From positions 3,813,001 to 3,877,000 of the forward strand of contig NZ_CP054856.1 of assembly GCF_018417475.1 (NCBI RefSeq): a stretch of DNA of 64,000 bases, given 5' to 3'. Below the pieces are notes generated by a model that did no database searches, was not told the origin of the DNA, and saw only the letters and a program-made list of their open reading frames with translations. Made by a program: the position numbers and the translations under genes. Within the stretch, counting starts at the first letter, position 1. Every line of letters begins with the position of its first letter. Positions 9,152 through 18,286 of the stretch are shown one piece after another. The DNA is from Novosphingobium decolorationis. GTDB lineage: Bacteria; Pseudomonadota; Alphaproteobacteria; Sphingomonadales; Sphingomonadaceae.

Positions 9152-11215
9152 GTGAACCTGCTCTGGTCTTCCACGTTCACCGATGCGCTGGGGAAACTGG
9201 CGCCGCAGGAGCAAAAGCAGGTCAAGCTTACCGCCACTGACTTACTCTTCGATCCCAAGGGCAACGGTATCCAGCTCCATCGTGTCGAGAAAACTCAGGG
9301 GCTTTGGACAGCGCGTGTCAGTCAGGATCTGCGCATCGTACTGCATAAGGATGGGGACCACACCTTGCTGGTCTACGTCGGTCATCACGATGAGGCTTAT
9401 CGCTGGGCGGAACGGCGCAAGCTGGTTCAACATGAGCGCACGGGCGCGATGCAGATCGTTGAACTGGTCGAGCGCGTCGAAGAACGCCTGATCTACACTG
9501 ACCGTATCGTTGAAGGTGATCATGGCCAGCCGCTCCCGGCGCCAAAGCCCTTTGCTGGCCTCAGTGACGACCAGTTATTGGACGTCGGCGTGCCGCGTGA
9601 TTGGCTTGAGCCCGTGCAGCAGGCTCCGGAAGCCAGTGTCGATGGGCTTTTCGACAGTCTTCCCGACGAGGCTGCGGAAGCCCTTCTGGATTTCCTTACC
9701 GGTGGACGGCTCGAAGATCATGTCGCAGTGCAGGCTGCGCCTGGATCCGACCCCTATACACACCCCGATGCCCAACGGCGTTTTCGCGTTCTGGAGAACG
9801 TGGAAGAGCTACAGGCGGCTCTCGACCAGCCGTTCGAAAAGTGGGCGGTGTTTCTACACCCCGCCCAGCGCAGTCTGGCAGAGCGTGACTGGTCCGGTCC
9901 GGCACGTGTTACCGGCTCAGCGGGGACTGGCAAGACGATCGTTGCCTTGCATCGCGCGGTGCACATTGCCCGTGAGCAGGCCGATGCGCGTGTCTTGCTG
10001 ACGACTTTTTCCAAGCCTCTGGCCGTCTCGCTTGGACGTAAGTTTGAGATCTTGACTGAAGCTGAGCCGTCCTTGCGAGAGAAAGTGCAGGTTCGCACCC
10101 TCGATCAGGCCGTCTATGATTTGCACACGAAGTACTTCGGCCAGCCGAGCATCGCGAAATCCTCTCACATACGTGCGGCTATCGCGGATGCTATCAAGGC
10201 GGGGCTGGGCGCAGGTCTAACGCCTGAGTTCCTGTTCGAGGAATGGGATGAAGTTGTCGATGCGTGGAATGTTACGGAGGCCGGTGCCTACGCAGTCGTT
10301 CCCCGCATCGGGAGGCGAACCAGACTTGGCCCCCAACAGCGCGATGCCGCATGGAGCGTGTTCGAGTTTGTGCGTGAGCGCTTGGAGCAGCGTGCAGTGA
10401 TGACCTGGTCGCAAGTCTTCGCTCGCGTGCAGAGCGGGGAGGAGGCAGGGCAGCCGCTTGGCTACACACACGTAGTAGTCGATGAGGCTCAAGATCTGTC
10501 GGTGGCTCAGGTCAAGTTCCTTGGGGCGATCTCCAAAGGGCAAGACGACGCTTTGTTCCTCGCAGGCGACATTGGTCAGAGGATCTTCCACTTGCCGTTT
10601 AGTTGGACGCGCCTGGGGCTCGACATTCGGGGGCGAAGTCATGCGTTGAAGGTCAACTACCGCACTTCGCACCAGATCAGGTCCATGGCCGACAAGCTGC
10701 TTCCGGCGACGATCGCCGATATGGACGGCATCGAAGAAGGTCGGCGTGGCACGGTATCAATCTTTGATGGACCCGATCCCCGCTTGTTGCTCGTGGAAAG
10801 CGTAGAGCAGGAGCAGGAGGCGGTCGCCAAATTTATCTTGGAATGCCTCGATGCTGAAATGACGCAGGCAGAAATCGGCGTTCTGGTTCGGGGAGACGCT
10901 CAGCTTGGACGCGCTCGCGATGCTGTCAGGGCTGCAGGGCTTGATGTTCGCGATGATGCCGGTGTGGCCATAGCCACCATGCACGAAGCGAAAGGTCTGG
11001 AGTTCAGAGCCGTGGTGGTGATGGCCTGCGATGAACATGTAGTCCCAGACTCGAAGCGGCTAGCGATGATCGGTGATGTGGCCGATCTTGAAGCCGCTTT
11101 TGAGACCGAACGGCATCTGCTTTACGTTGCTTGTACGAGAGCCAGAGATCGCCTGCTCGTGACTGGATTGGAGCCTGGGAGTGAGTTCCTCGATGATCTG
11201 ACATCGAGGAGCTGA
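9152..11215 (+). CDS. RelE-like domain fused to UvrD-type helicase
   Basis: 687 residues from a GTG start placed 3 nt after the previous stop. Residues 1-90 look like a RelE/ParE toxin fold: a basic LWTARVSQDLRIVL strand followed by LLVYVGHHDEAYRWAERR. From about 235 it is an SF1 helicase: Walker A GSAGTGKT at 255-262, DEAQD at 444-448, the Q/R-rich FLAGDIGQRIF, HEAKGLEFRAV from 611 and a terminal YVACTRARDRLL motif. UvrD-like helicases unwind DNA 3' to 5'; the RelE-like part could bind or cleave RNA or merely serve as an interaction domain. It closes the five-gene operon. The fusion type is recurrent in bacteria as far as I recall, but its role is not settled. Confidence 0.88.
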   Translation: MNLLWSSTFTDALGKLAPQEQKQVKLTATDLLFDPKGNGIQLHRVEKTQGLWTARVSQDLRIVLHKDGDHTLLVYVGHHDEAYRWAERRKLVQHERTGAMQIVELVERVEERLIYTDRIVEGDHGQPLPAPKPFAGLSDDQLLDVGVPRDWLEPVQQAPEASVDGLFDSLPDEAAEALLDFLTGGRLEDHVAVQAAPGSDPYTHPDAQRRFRVLENVEELQAALDQPFEKWAVFLHPAQRSLAERDWSGPARVTGSAGTGKTIVALHRAVHIAREQADARVLLTTFSKPLAVSLGRKFEILTEAEPSLREKVQVRTLDQAVYDLHTKYFGQPSIAKSSHIRAAIADAIKAGLGAGLTPEFLFEEWDEVVDAWNVTEAGAYAVVPRIGRRTRLGPQQRDAAWSVFEFVRERLEQRAVMTWSQVFARVQSGEEAGQPLGYTHVVVDEAQDLSVAQVKFLGAISKGQDDALFLAGDIGQRIFHLPFSWTRLGLDIRGRSHALKVNYRTSHQIRSMADKLLPATIADMDGIEEGRRGTVSIFDGPDPRLLLVESVEQEQEAVAKFILECLDAEMTQAEIGVLVRGDAQLGRARDAVRAAGLDVRDDAGVAIATMHEAKGLEFRAVVVMACDEHVVPDSKRLAMIGDVADLEAAFETERHLLYVACTRARDRLLVTGLEPGSEFLDDLTSRS

Positions 11216-11223
11216 ATGTCAGT

Positions 11224-11251
11224 GGAGGGGGGCCTTTTTGGGGGCCTCCTT
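11224..11251 (+). terminator. Possible terminator after defence operon
   Basis: GGAGG pairs with CCTCC around a G-rich, T5-containing loop eight bases after the stop of the helicase gene. The stem is short and has a bulge, and the T tract lies in the loop rather than after it, so it is a weak candidate. Confidence 0.3.
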
Positions 11252-11499
11252 ATGGGCGCCTATGGTGCAAGCGCCGATTTCTGCGGCTGATCCGCAAGAC
11301 TTGATGCCTCTTCTGGCACCACTTTTTCTCTCTGGAAGCGTCCAGAGACGTCCAGCAACGGGCTGGTTTTACAGCATTTTTCAACTGATGATCGTCGGCT
11401 AACCGTCCGGCGTCATCCAGTCGTGGCCTCCCACAGCACCTCCGGTTATGAGGTGCTCCTGAAGGCTCTGGATTGACCCGGCTTTGCTGGGAAAAGTCT

Positions 11500-11889
11500 A
11501 TGCTGACGCACATCAAGATTGCGGCCGCCAAGCCAGCCGCCAAATCCTACAATCTCTATGATACTCTGGGCCTTCATCTCGCGGTGCGACCGTCGGGATC
11601 CAAACTCTGGCGCGTCAACTACCGCTACCTTGGAAAGCACAAGACACTTCACCTTGGCGCATGGCCGGGGCTTGGCCTCGCGGACGCCCGGGCGAAGCGC
11701 GACGAGGCCCGGCGGAAAGTTTCTGAAGGCATTGATCCTGCCCTCGAGAAGAGGCGCGCAAAAATCGCTGCGAGATACGCTGCGGCCAACTCATTTGAGG
11801 ACGTTGCAAAAGAATGGCTGGGAAAGTGCGAGCGTGAAGGCCTCGCTCAGGTCACGATTGAAAAAATCGAGTGGCTCCTCGCCAAGGCT
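11500..11889 (+). pseudogene. Tyrosine integrase, 5' part (split by IS630)
   Basis: The first 130 codons of a phage/island integrase with the N-terminal DUF4102 arm-binding domain (YDTLGLHLAVRPSG, then LGAWPGLGLADARAKRD). ATG 11500 is chosen because homologous integrases begin near this point; a TTG lies nine codons upstream. The frame runs into the IS630 at 11892. Removing the element and one TA rejoins GCT-TAC-CCG with no frame loss to the 3' part at 13056, giving a 409-residue protein. The integrase would have mobilised the adjoining island, perhaps the defence operon; it is now disrupted. Confidence 0.85.
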
Positions 11890-11891
11890 TA

Positions 11892-13053
11892 TACCAAGGT
11901 GCATTGATCAGTACCCATGTGCCCATTGGCGCATTCCGATGGACATGATGCGCCAGGGCTGATCGACGAGCTTGTTCCATGCGAAGCAGCAGTGGTCGAC
12001 GATGTCGTCGTAGGATTTGAAGATGCGGTTCGACAGCCAGTTGTCGCGCATGAACTGCCAGACGTTTTCGACTGGGTTGAGTTCGGGGCATCTCGGCGGC
12101 AGCGGCATCAGGGTGATGTTGGGAGGCACGACCAGTTCGGCCGATCCGTGCCATCCGGCCTGATCGAGCAGGAGGACTGCATGCGCGCCTGGCGCGACGT
12201 GGAAGGCAATTTCCTCGAGATGCATGCTCATTGCCTCGCTGTTGCAACGGGGCATGACGATGCCGGCGGCCTTGCCTTCGGCGGGACAGATCGCGCCGAA
12301 CAGCCATGCCGAGGAGCGACGCTGGTCCTTCGGCGCCGATGGCCGGGTTCCGCGCTTCGCCCAGCGCCGGGTAAGCTTGGTCTGCTGGCCGATGCGGGCC
12401 TCGTCCTGCCACCATAGCTCTATCGGCGTTCCTCCCGGAGCCGCCGCTTGATTTGCGCCAGACGGGCGCCGAAGTTTTAAAATCGACGATGTCATCGCGC
12501 TTCTGGCCACGATGGCGCGGCCGGGCCGAGAGCTTGCGATAACCCATCGCACGAAGCTCGCGCCCGAGAGTGTGGCGTGTGACCGACAGCTCGAACTCGT
12601 CCCAGACCCACAGCGCCAGGTCAGCAAGCCGCCAACGCACGACGCCATGCGCCGCGGGGATCGGCCCCGCCTCGACGATCTCGGCGAGCCGGGCGCGCTG
12701 CTCGTCGTTCAGGATCGAAGCCCGCCCCGGAGCTTTGCGCGTTGCCAGACCGTCGGGACCTCCGTCGTTGAACCGCAGAACCCAGTCGCGCACGATCTGC
12801 AGCGTCACGCCGGCAATCTTCGCCGCTTCGCTGCGACTGCCGCCGTCCAGGATCAGCGCAACAGCCAACAGGCGTCGGACCTGATCGGCATCGCCACTTC
12901 GTCGTGCAAACCCTCGCAAATCCGCCGATGTGTAGTCAGATCGAACCCCAATCGCTGCCGCCATCGCAAGCCTCCATGTGCCTGCCATGATGAATCAGAA
13001 AATCACCAGCTTGGAAAGCGAGGACGTGAGTCAGCCTCAGCGCGCCTTGGTAT
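11892..13053. mobile_element. IS630-family insertion, copy A
   Basis: About 1162 bp. Both ends carry TACCAAGG-type inverted repeats (left from 11892, right ending 13053) and are flanked by TA at 11890-11891 and 13054-13055, the duplicated target typical of IS630. It interrupts the integrase gene. A second, closely similar copy lies at 14152-15317. Confidence 0.9.
11908..12964 (-). pseudogene. IS630 transposase, frame-disrupted (copy A)
   Basis: The N-terminal half starts MAAAIGVRSDYT and carries helix-turn-helix motifs (AAKIAGVTLQIVRDWVLRFN). The C-terminal half holds the DDE catalytic core (WWQDEARIGQ, LLLDQAGWHG, CPELNPVENVWQF). They lie in different frames. The shift is at a TTTTAAAA run near 12475; in addition, the linker matching ARLAQIKRRL is in a third frame, so a second indel near 12435 is needed. 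Copy B needs only one shift. Copy A is therefore probably inactive. Confidence 0.8.
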
Positions 13054-13055
13054 TA

Positions 13056-13893
13056 CCCGATAATCGGAACCATCCCGATCGGACAGATTACGCCGCATGA
13101 GGCCCTTGCTGTCCTTCGAAAGGTCGAGGCGGCCGGCCGGTATGAGACAGCCCGCCGGATGCGCAGTGTTCTGAGCCGGGTCTTTCGTTATGGCGTGGCG
13201 ACCCTTCGGTGCGACAAGGACGTTGCCAGGGATCTGCGAGGCGCTATCACCACACCCAAAGTCAGGCATTTCGCCGCAATCACGCACCCGCCGGAGGTGG
13301 GTAAGCTTCTTCGCGCAATGGACGGCTACAGTGGACGTAAGGTCACCCGTTTCGCCATGCGTCTTTCGCCGCATGTCCTGCTTCGTCCGGGAGAACTGCG
13401 TCAGGCGGAATGGACGGATATCGACTTTGATAACCGGATCTGGTCCATCCCGGCTGAAAGGATGAAGATGCGCCGTCCCCACCGGGTCCCGCTTTCGCGG
13501 CAGGTTCTTGCGATGCTGCAGGAACTTCACGAGGTCACGCACTGGTGGCGCTTCCTGTTCCCTTGCTCAGGCGCCCCGCGCAAACCGATGTCGGAGAATA
13601 ACGTCACTCAGGGGCTGAGGCGTCTTGGGTACAAACCGGACCAGATGACTGCACATGGCTTTCGCGCCATGGGGGCGACCCTGCTCAATGAATCGGGCCA
13701 GTGGAACCCGGATGCGATCGAACGCCAGTTGGCGCATGTGGACACTAACCAGGTCCGGCGCGCCTATGCTCGAGGAGAGTACTGGGACGAGCGCGTGCAG
13801 ATGATGCAGGAGTGGTCAGACTATCTCGATCTTCTGCGCGATGGAGCAGATATCCTGCGGCCGGATTTTTCGGCAAGACGCCGGACATCATAG
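13056..13893 (+). pseudogene. Tyrosine integrase, 3' catalytic part
   Basis: Continuation of the integrase begun at 11500. It contains the catalytic core: the box I arginine in LLRPGELRQAEW, HGFRAMGATLLNE with the HxxR pair, the QLAHVD histidine and the nucleophile tyrosine in ARGEYWDERV. No further lesions are seen to the TAG at 13893. Split as it is, the protein could be made only if IS630 excised precisely. Confidence 0.85.
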
Positions 13894-14151
13894 CTGCTGA
13901 TCGGAGGCATTGCCTATCATAAGCAGGCAATGCCTTCGGTTGCCGTTGACTCTAAATCGCTGTTCAGCCGGAGGTCCTTTGTTGTCCGGTGCGTAGCGGC
14001 GGCCTTATTCCTGGGGCAGGGCCTCTACCGCCTTAGCCGTCGTTTGCAGGCTCCGACCCTTCTCAGACGCTCAGCGCCAGAAAATCGCTTCCCAGGAGCG
14101 GAACAGCCGCTTAGCCTCCTCACATGCGAAAGTGCGCGCGCGCAGGCCTTA

Positions 14152-15317
14152 TACCAAGGTGCATAGATCAGTACCCATGCGCCCATTGGCGCATTCCGAT
14201 GGACATGATGTGCCAGGGCTGATCGACGAGCTTGTTCCATGCGAAGCAGCAGTGGTCGACGATGTCGTCGTAGGATTTGAAGATGCGGTTCGACAGCCAG
14301 TTGTCGCGCATGAACTGCCATACGTTCTCGACAGGGTTGAGCTCCGGGCATCGTGGCGGCAGCGGCATCAGGGTAATATTGGGAGGCACGACCAGTTCGG
14401 CCGAACCGTGCCATCCGGCCTGATCGAGCAGGAGGACCGCATGCGCGCCCGGCGCGACGTGGAAGGCGATTTCCTCGAGGTGCATGCTCATCGCCTCGCT
14501 GTTGCAACGGGGCATGACGATACCGGCGGCCTTGCCTTCGGCGGGACAGATCGCGCCGAACAGCCATGCCGAGGAGCGACGCTGGTCCTTCGGCGCTGAT
14601 GGCCGGGTGCCGCGCTTCGCCCAGCGCCGGGTGAGCTTGGTCTGCTGGCCGACGCGGGCTTCGTCCTGCCACCACAGCTCTATCGGCGTTCCTCTCGGGA
14701 GCCGCCGCTTGATTTGCGCCAGACGGGCGGCGAACCTTTTTTAAAATCGGCAATGTCATCGCTCTTCTGGCCACGGTGGCGTGGCCGCGCCGTGAGTTTG
14801 CGGTAGCCCATGGCGCGAAGCTCGCGCCCAAGAGTGTGACGTGTGACCGACAACTCGAACTCGTCCCAGATCCACTGCGCCAGATCGCACAGCCGCCAGC
14901 GCACCACGCCATGCGCTGCAGGAATCGGCCCAGTCTCGACGATCTCGGCAAGCCGCGCGCGCTGCTCGTCGTTCAGGATCGACGCTCTCCCCGGAGCCTT
15001 GCGCGTTGCCAGACCGTCGGGACCTCCCTCGTTGAAGCGCAGAACCCAGTCGCGCACGATCTGCAGCGTCACCCCGGCAAACCTCGCCGCTTCGCTGCGG
15101 CTCCTGCCGTCCAGGATCAGTGCAACAGCCAACAGACGCCGGACCTGATTGGCATCGCCACTTCGTCGCGCAAACTGGCGCAAATCCGCCGATGTGTAGT
15201 CAGATCGAACCCCAATCGCTGCCGCCATCGCAAGCCTCCATGTGCTCGCAACGTCGAATCAGATTTTCATCCGCTTGGGAATCCCCGGCGTGAGTCAGCC
15301 TCAGCGCGCCTTGGTAT
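14152..15317. mobile_element. IS630-family insertion, copy B
   Basis: About 1166 bp with the same TACCAAGG-type inverted ends as copy A, and TA on both sides (14150-14151, 15318-15319). It is a near-identical sister of copy A in the same orientation, about 1.1 kb away. The left flank (13894-14151) shows no match to the start of the LysR gene that resumes on the right, so the junction probably also involved a deletion or earlier truncation. Confidence 0.9.
14168..15228 (-). CDS. IS630 transposase, two frames (copy B)
   Basis: The N-terminal frame (start 15228, MAAAIGVRSDYT) covers the DNA-binding half and ends at a TAG soon after the frame crossing. The catalytic half runs from ARLAQIKRRLPRGTP to the stop at 14168, with WWQDEA, LLLDQAGWHG and NPVENVWQF. 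A single -1 shift at a run of six A (minus strand; T6 at 14737-14742) joins the two exactly as a one-piece transposase would read. That may be programmed frameshifting at the slippery run or a one-base deletion. Of the two copies, this is the one more likely to be active. Confidence 0.75.
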
Positions 15318-15320
15318 TAG

Positions 15321-16001
15321 CTCAACCGTTACCGGGCGAGCCCGGCTGGACGCCTTCGGATCAATGCGCTTAGCCATGCGGCGCGGCTGCTGCTTGGCCC
15401 GGTCATCGCCCGCTACAGCGCAGAACATCCAGAAGTCGGCCTTGAGGTCGTGGTGCAGGACGCGATGGTCGACATCGTCGGCGAAGACTTCGATGCGGGC
15501 ATCCGGTTCGGCGATCGCATGCCCGAAGACATGATCGCCATTCCGCTAGGGGACCCTTTGCTCTGGGTTATGGCCGCCTCACCGGCCTATCTCGAAGCAG
15601 CCAGGGAGCCAGAAAGCCCGGAGGACCTCGCAAGGCATCGCTGCATCGGCATGCGAACGGGCACTGGTGCGATGTGCCATTGGGAACTCGTCACGGGAAA
15701 AGCAGCCCGCACGCTCAACCTCTCTTGGTCCGCAGTCGTCCATGAAAGCGCGTTGGCCATCGGCATCGCCCGCGATCACTGCGGGATCGCGTATTGCTTG
15801 CGCGAACGTGTAACCGACCTGATCGATGCCGGCCAATTGCGTGAAGTTCTACACCAGGGGGCGTCCCCGGGCGAAGCGATTCACATCTACTATCCAAGCC
15901 GCCGCCAGCAACCCGAAACACTGCGCAAGATCATAACCATGATTCGAGACGAGGCCCGCACCCGAAGCGCGAAACGGCCAACTTCCCTCAGCAATGGGTA
16001 G
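15321..16001 (+). pseudogene. LysR regulator lacking its DNA-binding domain
   Basis: The frame opens right at the IS630 end and runs 226 codons to a TAG. It matches the effector-binding half of a LysR-type regulator: GRLRINALSHAARLLLGPVIA, IGEDFDAGIRFGD-like strand and GIAYCLRERVTDLIDAGQL near the end. The winged helix-turn-helix that should precede it is absent on the other side of the IS, so the regulator was beheaded and should be non-functional. Confidence 0.85.
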
Positions 16002-16242
16002 CTGCTGAACAGCTAGCGCGCTCGCCCATTACACTCGTTTTTTCGATCAAAGCTCCGGAGCATCGTTCATCCAGGTTGACCGCATGCGGCTTCTGAAGCT
16101 GGCGCACGAAAAATATTGTGGAAATTAAAGGTCCTGCGGTTATTGTTGTGCGCAGGTTCGAACGGAACCTGCGAGCCTCGGCCGATGATTTCGGGACAAC
16201 ATGCCGGGCTGACCGCTGCGCCCCGCCGAAGGACGTCTGGAC

Positions 16243-16644
16243 ATGTCCCACAAGTTCACTGTCCTCGTTGTCGAGGACGAACCCCTTATATTGCTGGCGG
16301 CCTGCGACCTTGTCGCGAGCGTCGGATACCTTCCGAGAGAGGCGGCGGATGCGACTCGTGCTCTCAGCATCCTTGAAGAGAGCTCTTCAATAGCAATCCT
16401 GTTCACTGACATCGACATGCCCGGGCCAATCGATGGGATGGAGTTGGCTTTTGAAACGCAGGCGCGATGGCCGCACATCGGCATCATCATCACGTCAGGC
16501 CGCTGGCCTCTGGCCCGTCACGACATTCCGCATGGCTCCGTATTTCTAGAAAAACCCTATATGGATGGGGCTCTCGTCGATGCATTGAAAAGGCTTTGTT
16601 GCGCAAATGCCCAAGGGATTCCGTTGGTGAATCCAGTTGGTTAG
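16243..16644 (+). CDS. Single-domain response regulator, IS-altered end
   Basis: A CheY-like receiver of 133 residues: VVEDEPLIL acidic pair near the start, phospho-acceptor Asp in ILFTDIDMPG and the conserved Lys in FLEKPY. There is no output domain. It probably acts as a phosphate sink or adaptor in stress signalling, as many such proteins do in sphingomonads. The IS5 starts at 16592, so residues after about 117 are encoded by the element; beyond the IS (17640) a frame reading LKTGTGDLSCNF then stop may be the original tail. The receiver core is intact and may still fold. Confidence 0.8.
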   Translation: MSHKFTVLVVEDEPLILLAACDLVASVGYLPREAADATRALSILEESSSIAILFTDIDMPGPIDGMELAFETQARWPHIGIIITSGRWPLARHDIPHGSVFLEKPYMDGALVDALKRLCCANAQGIPLVNPVG

Positions 16645-17639
16645 GAGGCGGCGATGAGCAGACCGCCCCGCGCCCGTTACCGCACGACGAATTGGAAGTC
16701 CTACAACGCAGCGCTGGCGCAGAGAGGTTCGCTTCAGGTCTGGTTTGACCCCGAGATGGAGTGGCTATCCACTCCGACCGGCAAGCGCGGGCGTCAGCCG
16801 GTGTTCTCGGATGTCGCGATCCAGGCCTGCCTGACGCTGAAGGGCGTGTTCAAGCTGCCCTTGCGCCAGACCACCGGCATGGTCGCCAGCCTTCTCGAGA
16901 TGGCCGGGCTCGATTGGCCGGTGCCGGATTTCAGCACGCTGAGCCGAAGGCAGAAGACCCTGCTTGTCGAGATCCCCTGCCAGCCCAGTTCCGGACCGTT
17001 GCACCTGCTGATTGACAGCACGGGCATCAAGGCCGTTGGAGACGGGGAATGGTGCAGGCGCAAACATGGCCCGTCCAAACGTCGCCAGTGGCGAAAGGTT
17101 CACCTGGGTGTGGACCTCGGATCGTTGGATATCCGCGCTATCGAAGTGACGGGAAGCCGGGTTGGCGATGCCCCCGTGCTGCCCGAACTGCTGGACCAGA
17201 TCCCATACGATCAAGCTATCGCGAGCGTCAGCGCCGATGGCGCTTTTGACACCAGGGCCTGTCACGAAGCCATTGCCGCACGCGATGCCTGTGCGATCAT
17301 CCCTGCCCGCAGTAATGCGCAAGCCTGGCCGGAGAGTACGCCGGGCGTCGCGGCCCGCAACGAAATCGTTCGCTCAAGTCAGCGGTTTGGCAGGACAATC
17401 TGGAAACGATGGAGCGGCTATCACCAGCGCAGCTTGGTCGAAACCAAAATGCATTGCTTCAAACTCCTGGGCGAACGCATCATGGCACGCGACTTCGATC
17501 GCCAGGTCGCCGAAATGCAAATCCGCGCCGCCATCCTCAACCGCTTCACCGCACTCGGAAGGCCCCAAACTCAGCGTGTCGGGTGATCGATGCCTTCAAA
17601 GGCTAACTGCTGCCTTGGATCTATTTATGCAACAAAGCC
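16592..17639. mobile_element. IS5-family insertion
   Basis: About 1048 bp with inverted ends GGCTTTGTTGC at 16592 and GCAACAAAGCC ending 17639. I see no clear target duplication in the flanking bases. It landed in the last codons of the response regulator gene and carries one transposase gene. Confidence 0.85.
16654..17586 (+). CDS. IS5-family transposase
   Basis: 310 residues, preceded by a GGAGG. It has the IS5-type N-terminal domain (RGRQPVFSDVAIQACLTLK) and a DDE core: first Asp in LIDSTGIKAVGDGEW, second in SADGAFDT, Glu in YHQRSLVETKMHCFK. Length and all catalytic residues look intact, so the element may be active. Confidence 0.93.
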   Translation: MSRPPRARYRTTNWKSYNAALAQRGSLQVWFDPEMEWLSTPTGKRGRQPVFSDVAIQACLTLKGVFKLPLRQTTGMVASLLEMAGLDWPVPDFSTLSRRQKTLLVEIPCQPSSGPLHLLIDSTGIKAVGDGEWCRRKHGPSKRRQWRKVHLGVDLGSLDIRAIEVTGSRVGDAPVLPELLDQIPYDQAIASVSADGAFDTRACHEAIAARDACAIIPARSNAQAWPESTPGVAARNEIVRSSQRFGRTIWKRWSGYHQRSLVETKMHCFKLLGERIMARDFDRQVAEMQIRAAILNRFTALGRPQTQRVG

Positions 17640-17790
17640 CTCAAGACCGGCACTGGCGATTTATCTTGTAATTTTTGAATATGGCTCTATATTAAAGATT
17701 GCCTCACGTCGCTTGCGACGGAATTTGATTGCCGCACAGATTGCGGCACCGCCTTCCTTACACGCTTCATGGCTCCGCAGATTGGGATGT

Positions 17791-17808
17791 GCCCGCCTGC
17801 GGGCTTTT
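17791..17808 (+). terminator. Terminator-like hairpin in IF-1 leader
   Basis: GCCCG-CCTG-CGGGC followed directly by TTTT, 22 bases before the IF-1 start codon. It has the form of an intrinsic terminator. Placed inside the leader it could attenuate transcription of the following gene, or it could end a transcript coming from the IS5. Confidence 0.45.
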
Positions 17809-17830
17809 ACCCGCATCTGAAGAGGCGGCC

Positions 17831-18097
17831 ATGGCAAAGGAAGAACTGATTACACTGGAAGGTCAGATCGACGAGATCTATCCCGACGGGCGCTTTGGCG
17901 TGATGCTCGAGAACGACCACAGGATCATTGCCTATACTGCCGGAAAAATGCGGCGGTTTCGCATCAAGTCCGTCGTCGGAGATCACGTCCGCGTGGAAAT
18001 GACGCCCTACGACCTGTCGAAGGGGCGCATTGTCTATCGCGAGAAGACGCCAGGGCAAGGCCCCGGTGGCCCTCGTGGACGGACCTTCCGACGCTGA
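17831..18097 (+). CDS. infA: Accessory translation initiation factor IF-1
   Basis: 88 residues. The S1/OB fold of IF-1 is clear ([39 protein letters not shown]). IF-1 binds the ribosomal A site and helps select the initiator tRNA. Unlike the usual 72-residue protein it ends in a Gly/Pro/Arg-rich tail ([14 protein letters not shown]) that could add RNA-chaperone activity, and several core positions differ from the sphingomonad housekeeping type as I recall it. That suggests a second, specialised copy. ATG 17831 follows an AGAGG box. A cold-shock protein gene lies downstream, consistent with a cold or stress role. Confidence 0.85.
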   Translation: MAKEELITLEGQIDEIYPDGRFGVMLENDHRIIAYTAGKMRRFRIKSVVGDHVRVEMTPYDLSKGRIVYREKTPGQGPGGPRGRTFRR

Positions 18098-18139
18098 AAC
18101 AAGAAATGAGCGGCTTTAAGCCGGTTCGAGAACGACACG

Positions 18140-18286
18140 ATGACACTCAAGACGGCCGGCACCACCGAGCGCCACCCCAAGCGCCCTCGCGCAAATCCGC
18201 GCAGCCGGCTGGCCCGTATTCCGGAAATGCGCTCGCTGCTGAGCGCACCCGACCTTCAGCGGCTCGTTGCCGCGATAGTCGATTGA
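18140..18286 (+). CDS. Small basic protein (48 aa)
   Basis: Begins MTLKTAGTTERHPKRPRANP and ends LSAPDLQRLVAAIVD. It is Arg/Pro-rich at the N terminus with a short hydrophobic helix at the end. It lies between the IF-1 and cold-shock genes, in the same direction. I recognise no family. Its coherent composition and tight coupling to the next frame (its TGA overlaps a TTG) support it being real. Confidence 0.45.
   Translation: MTLKTAGTTERHPKRPRANPRSRLARIPEMRSLLSAPDLQRLVAAIVD

Noticed and set aside
11216..11499. tRNA or att site next to the integrase
   Set aside because: No tRNA-like fold or repeated 3' end sequence was found in the interval upstream of the integrase.
13056..14151. Composite transposon formed by the two IS630 copies
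   Set aside because: The DNA between them is the integrase tail and an unrelated spacer; each copy has its own TA flanks, so independent insertions explain it.
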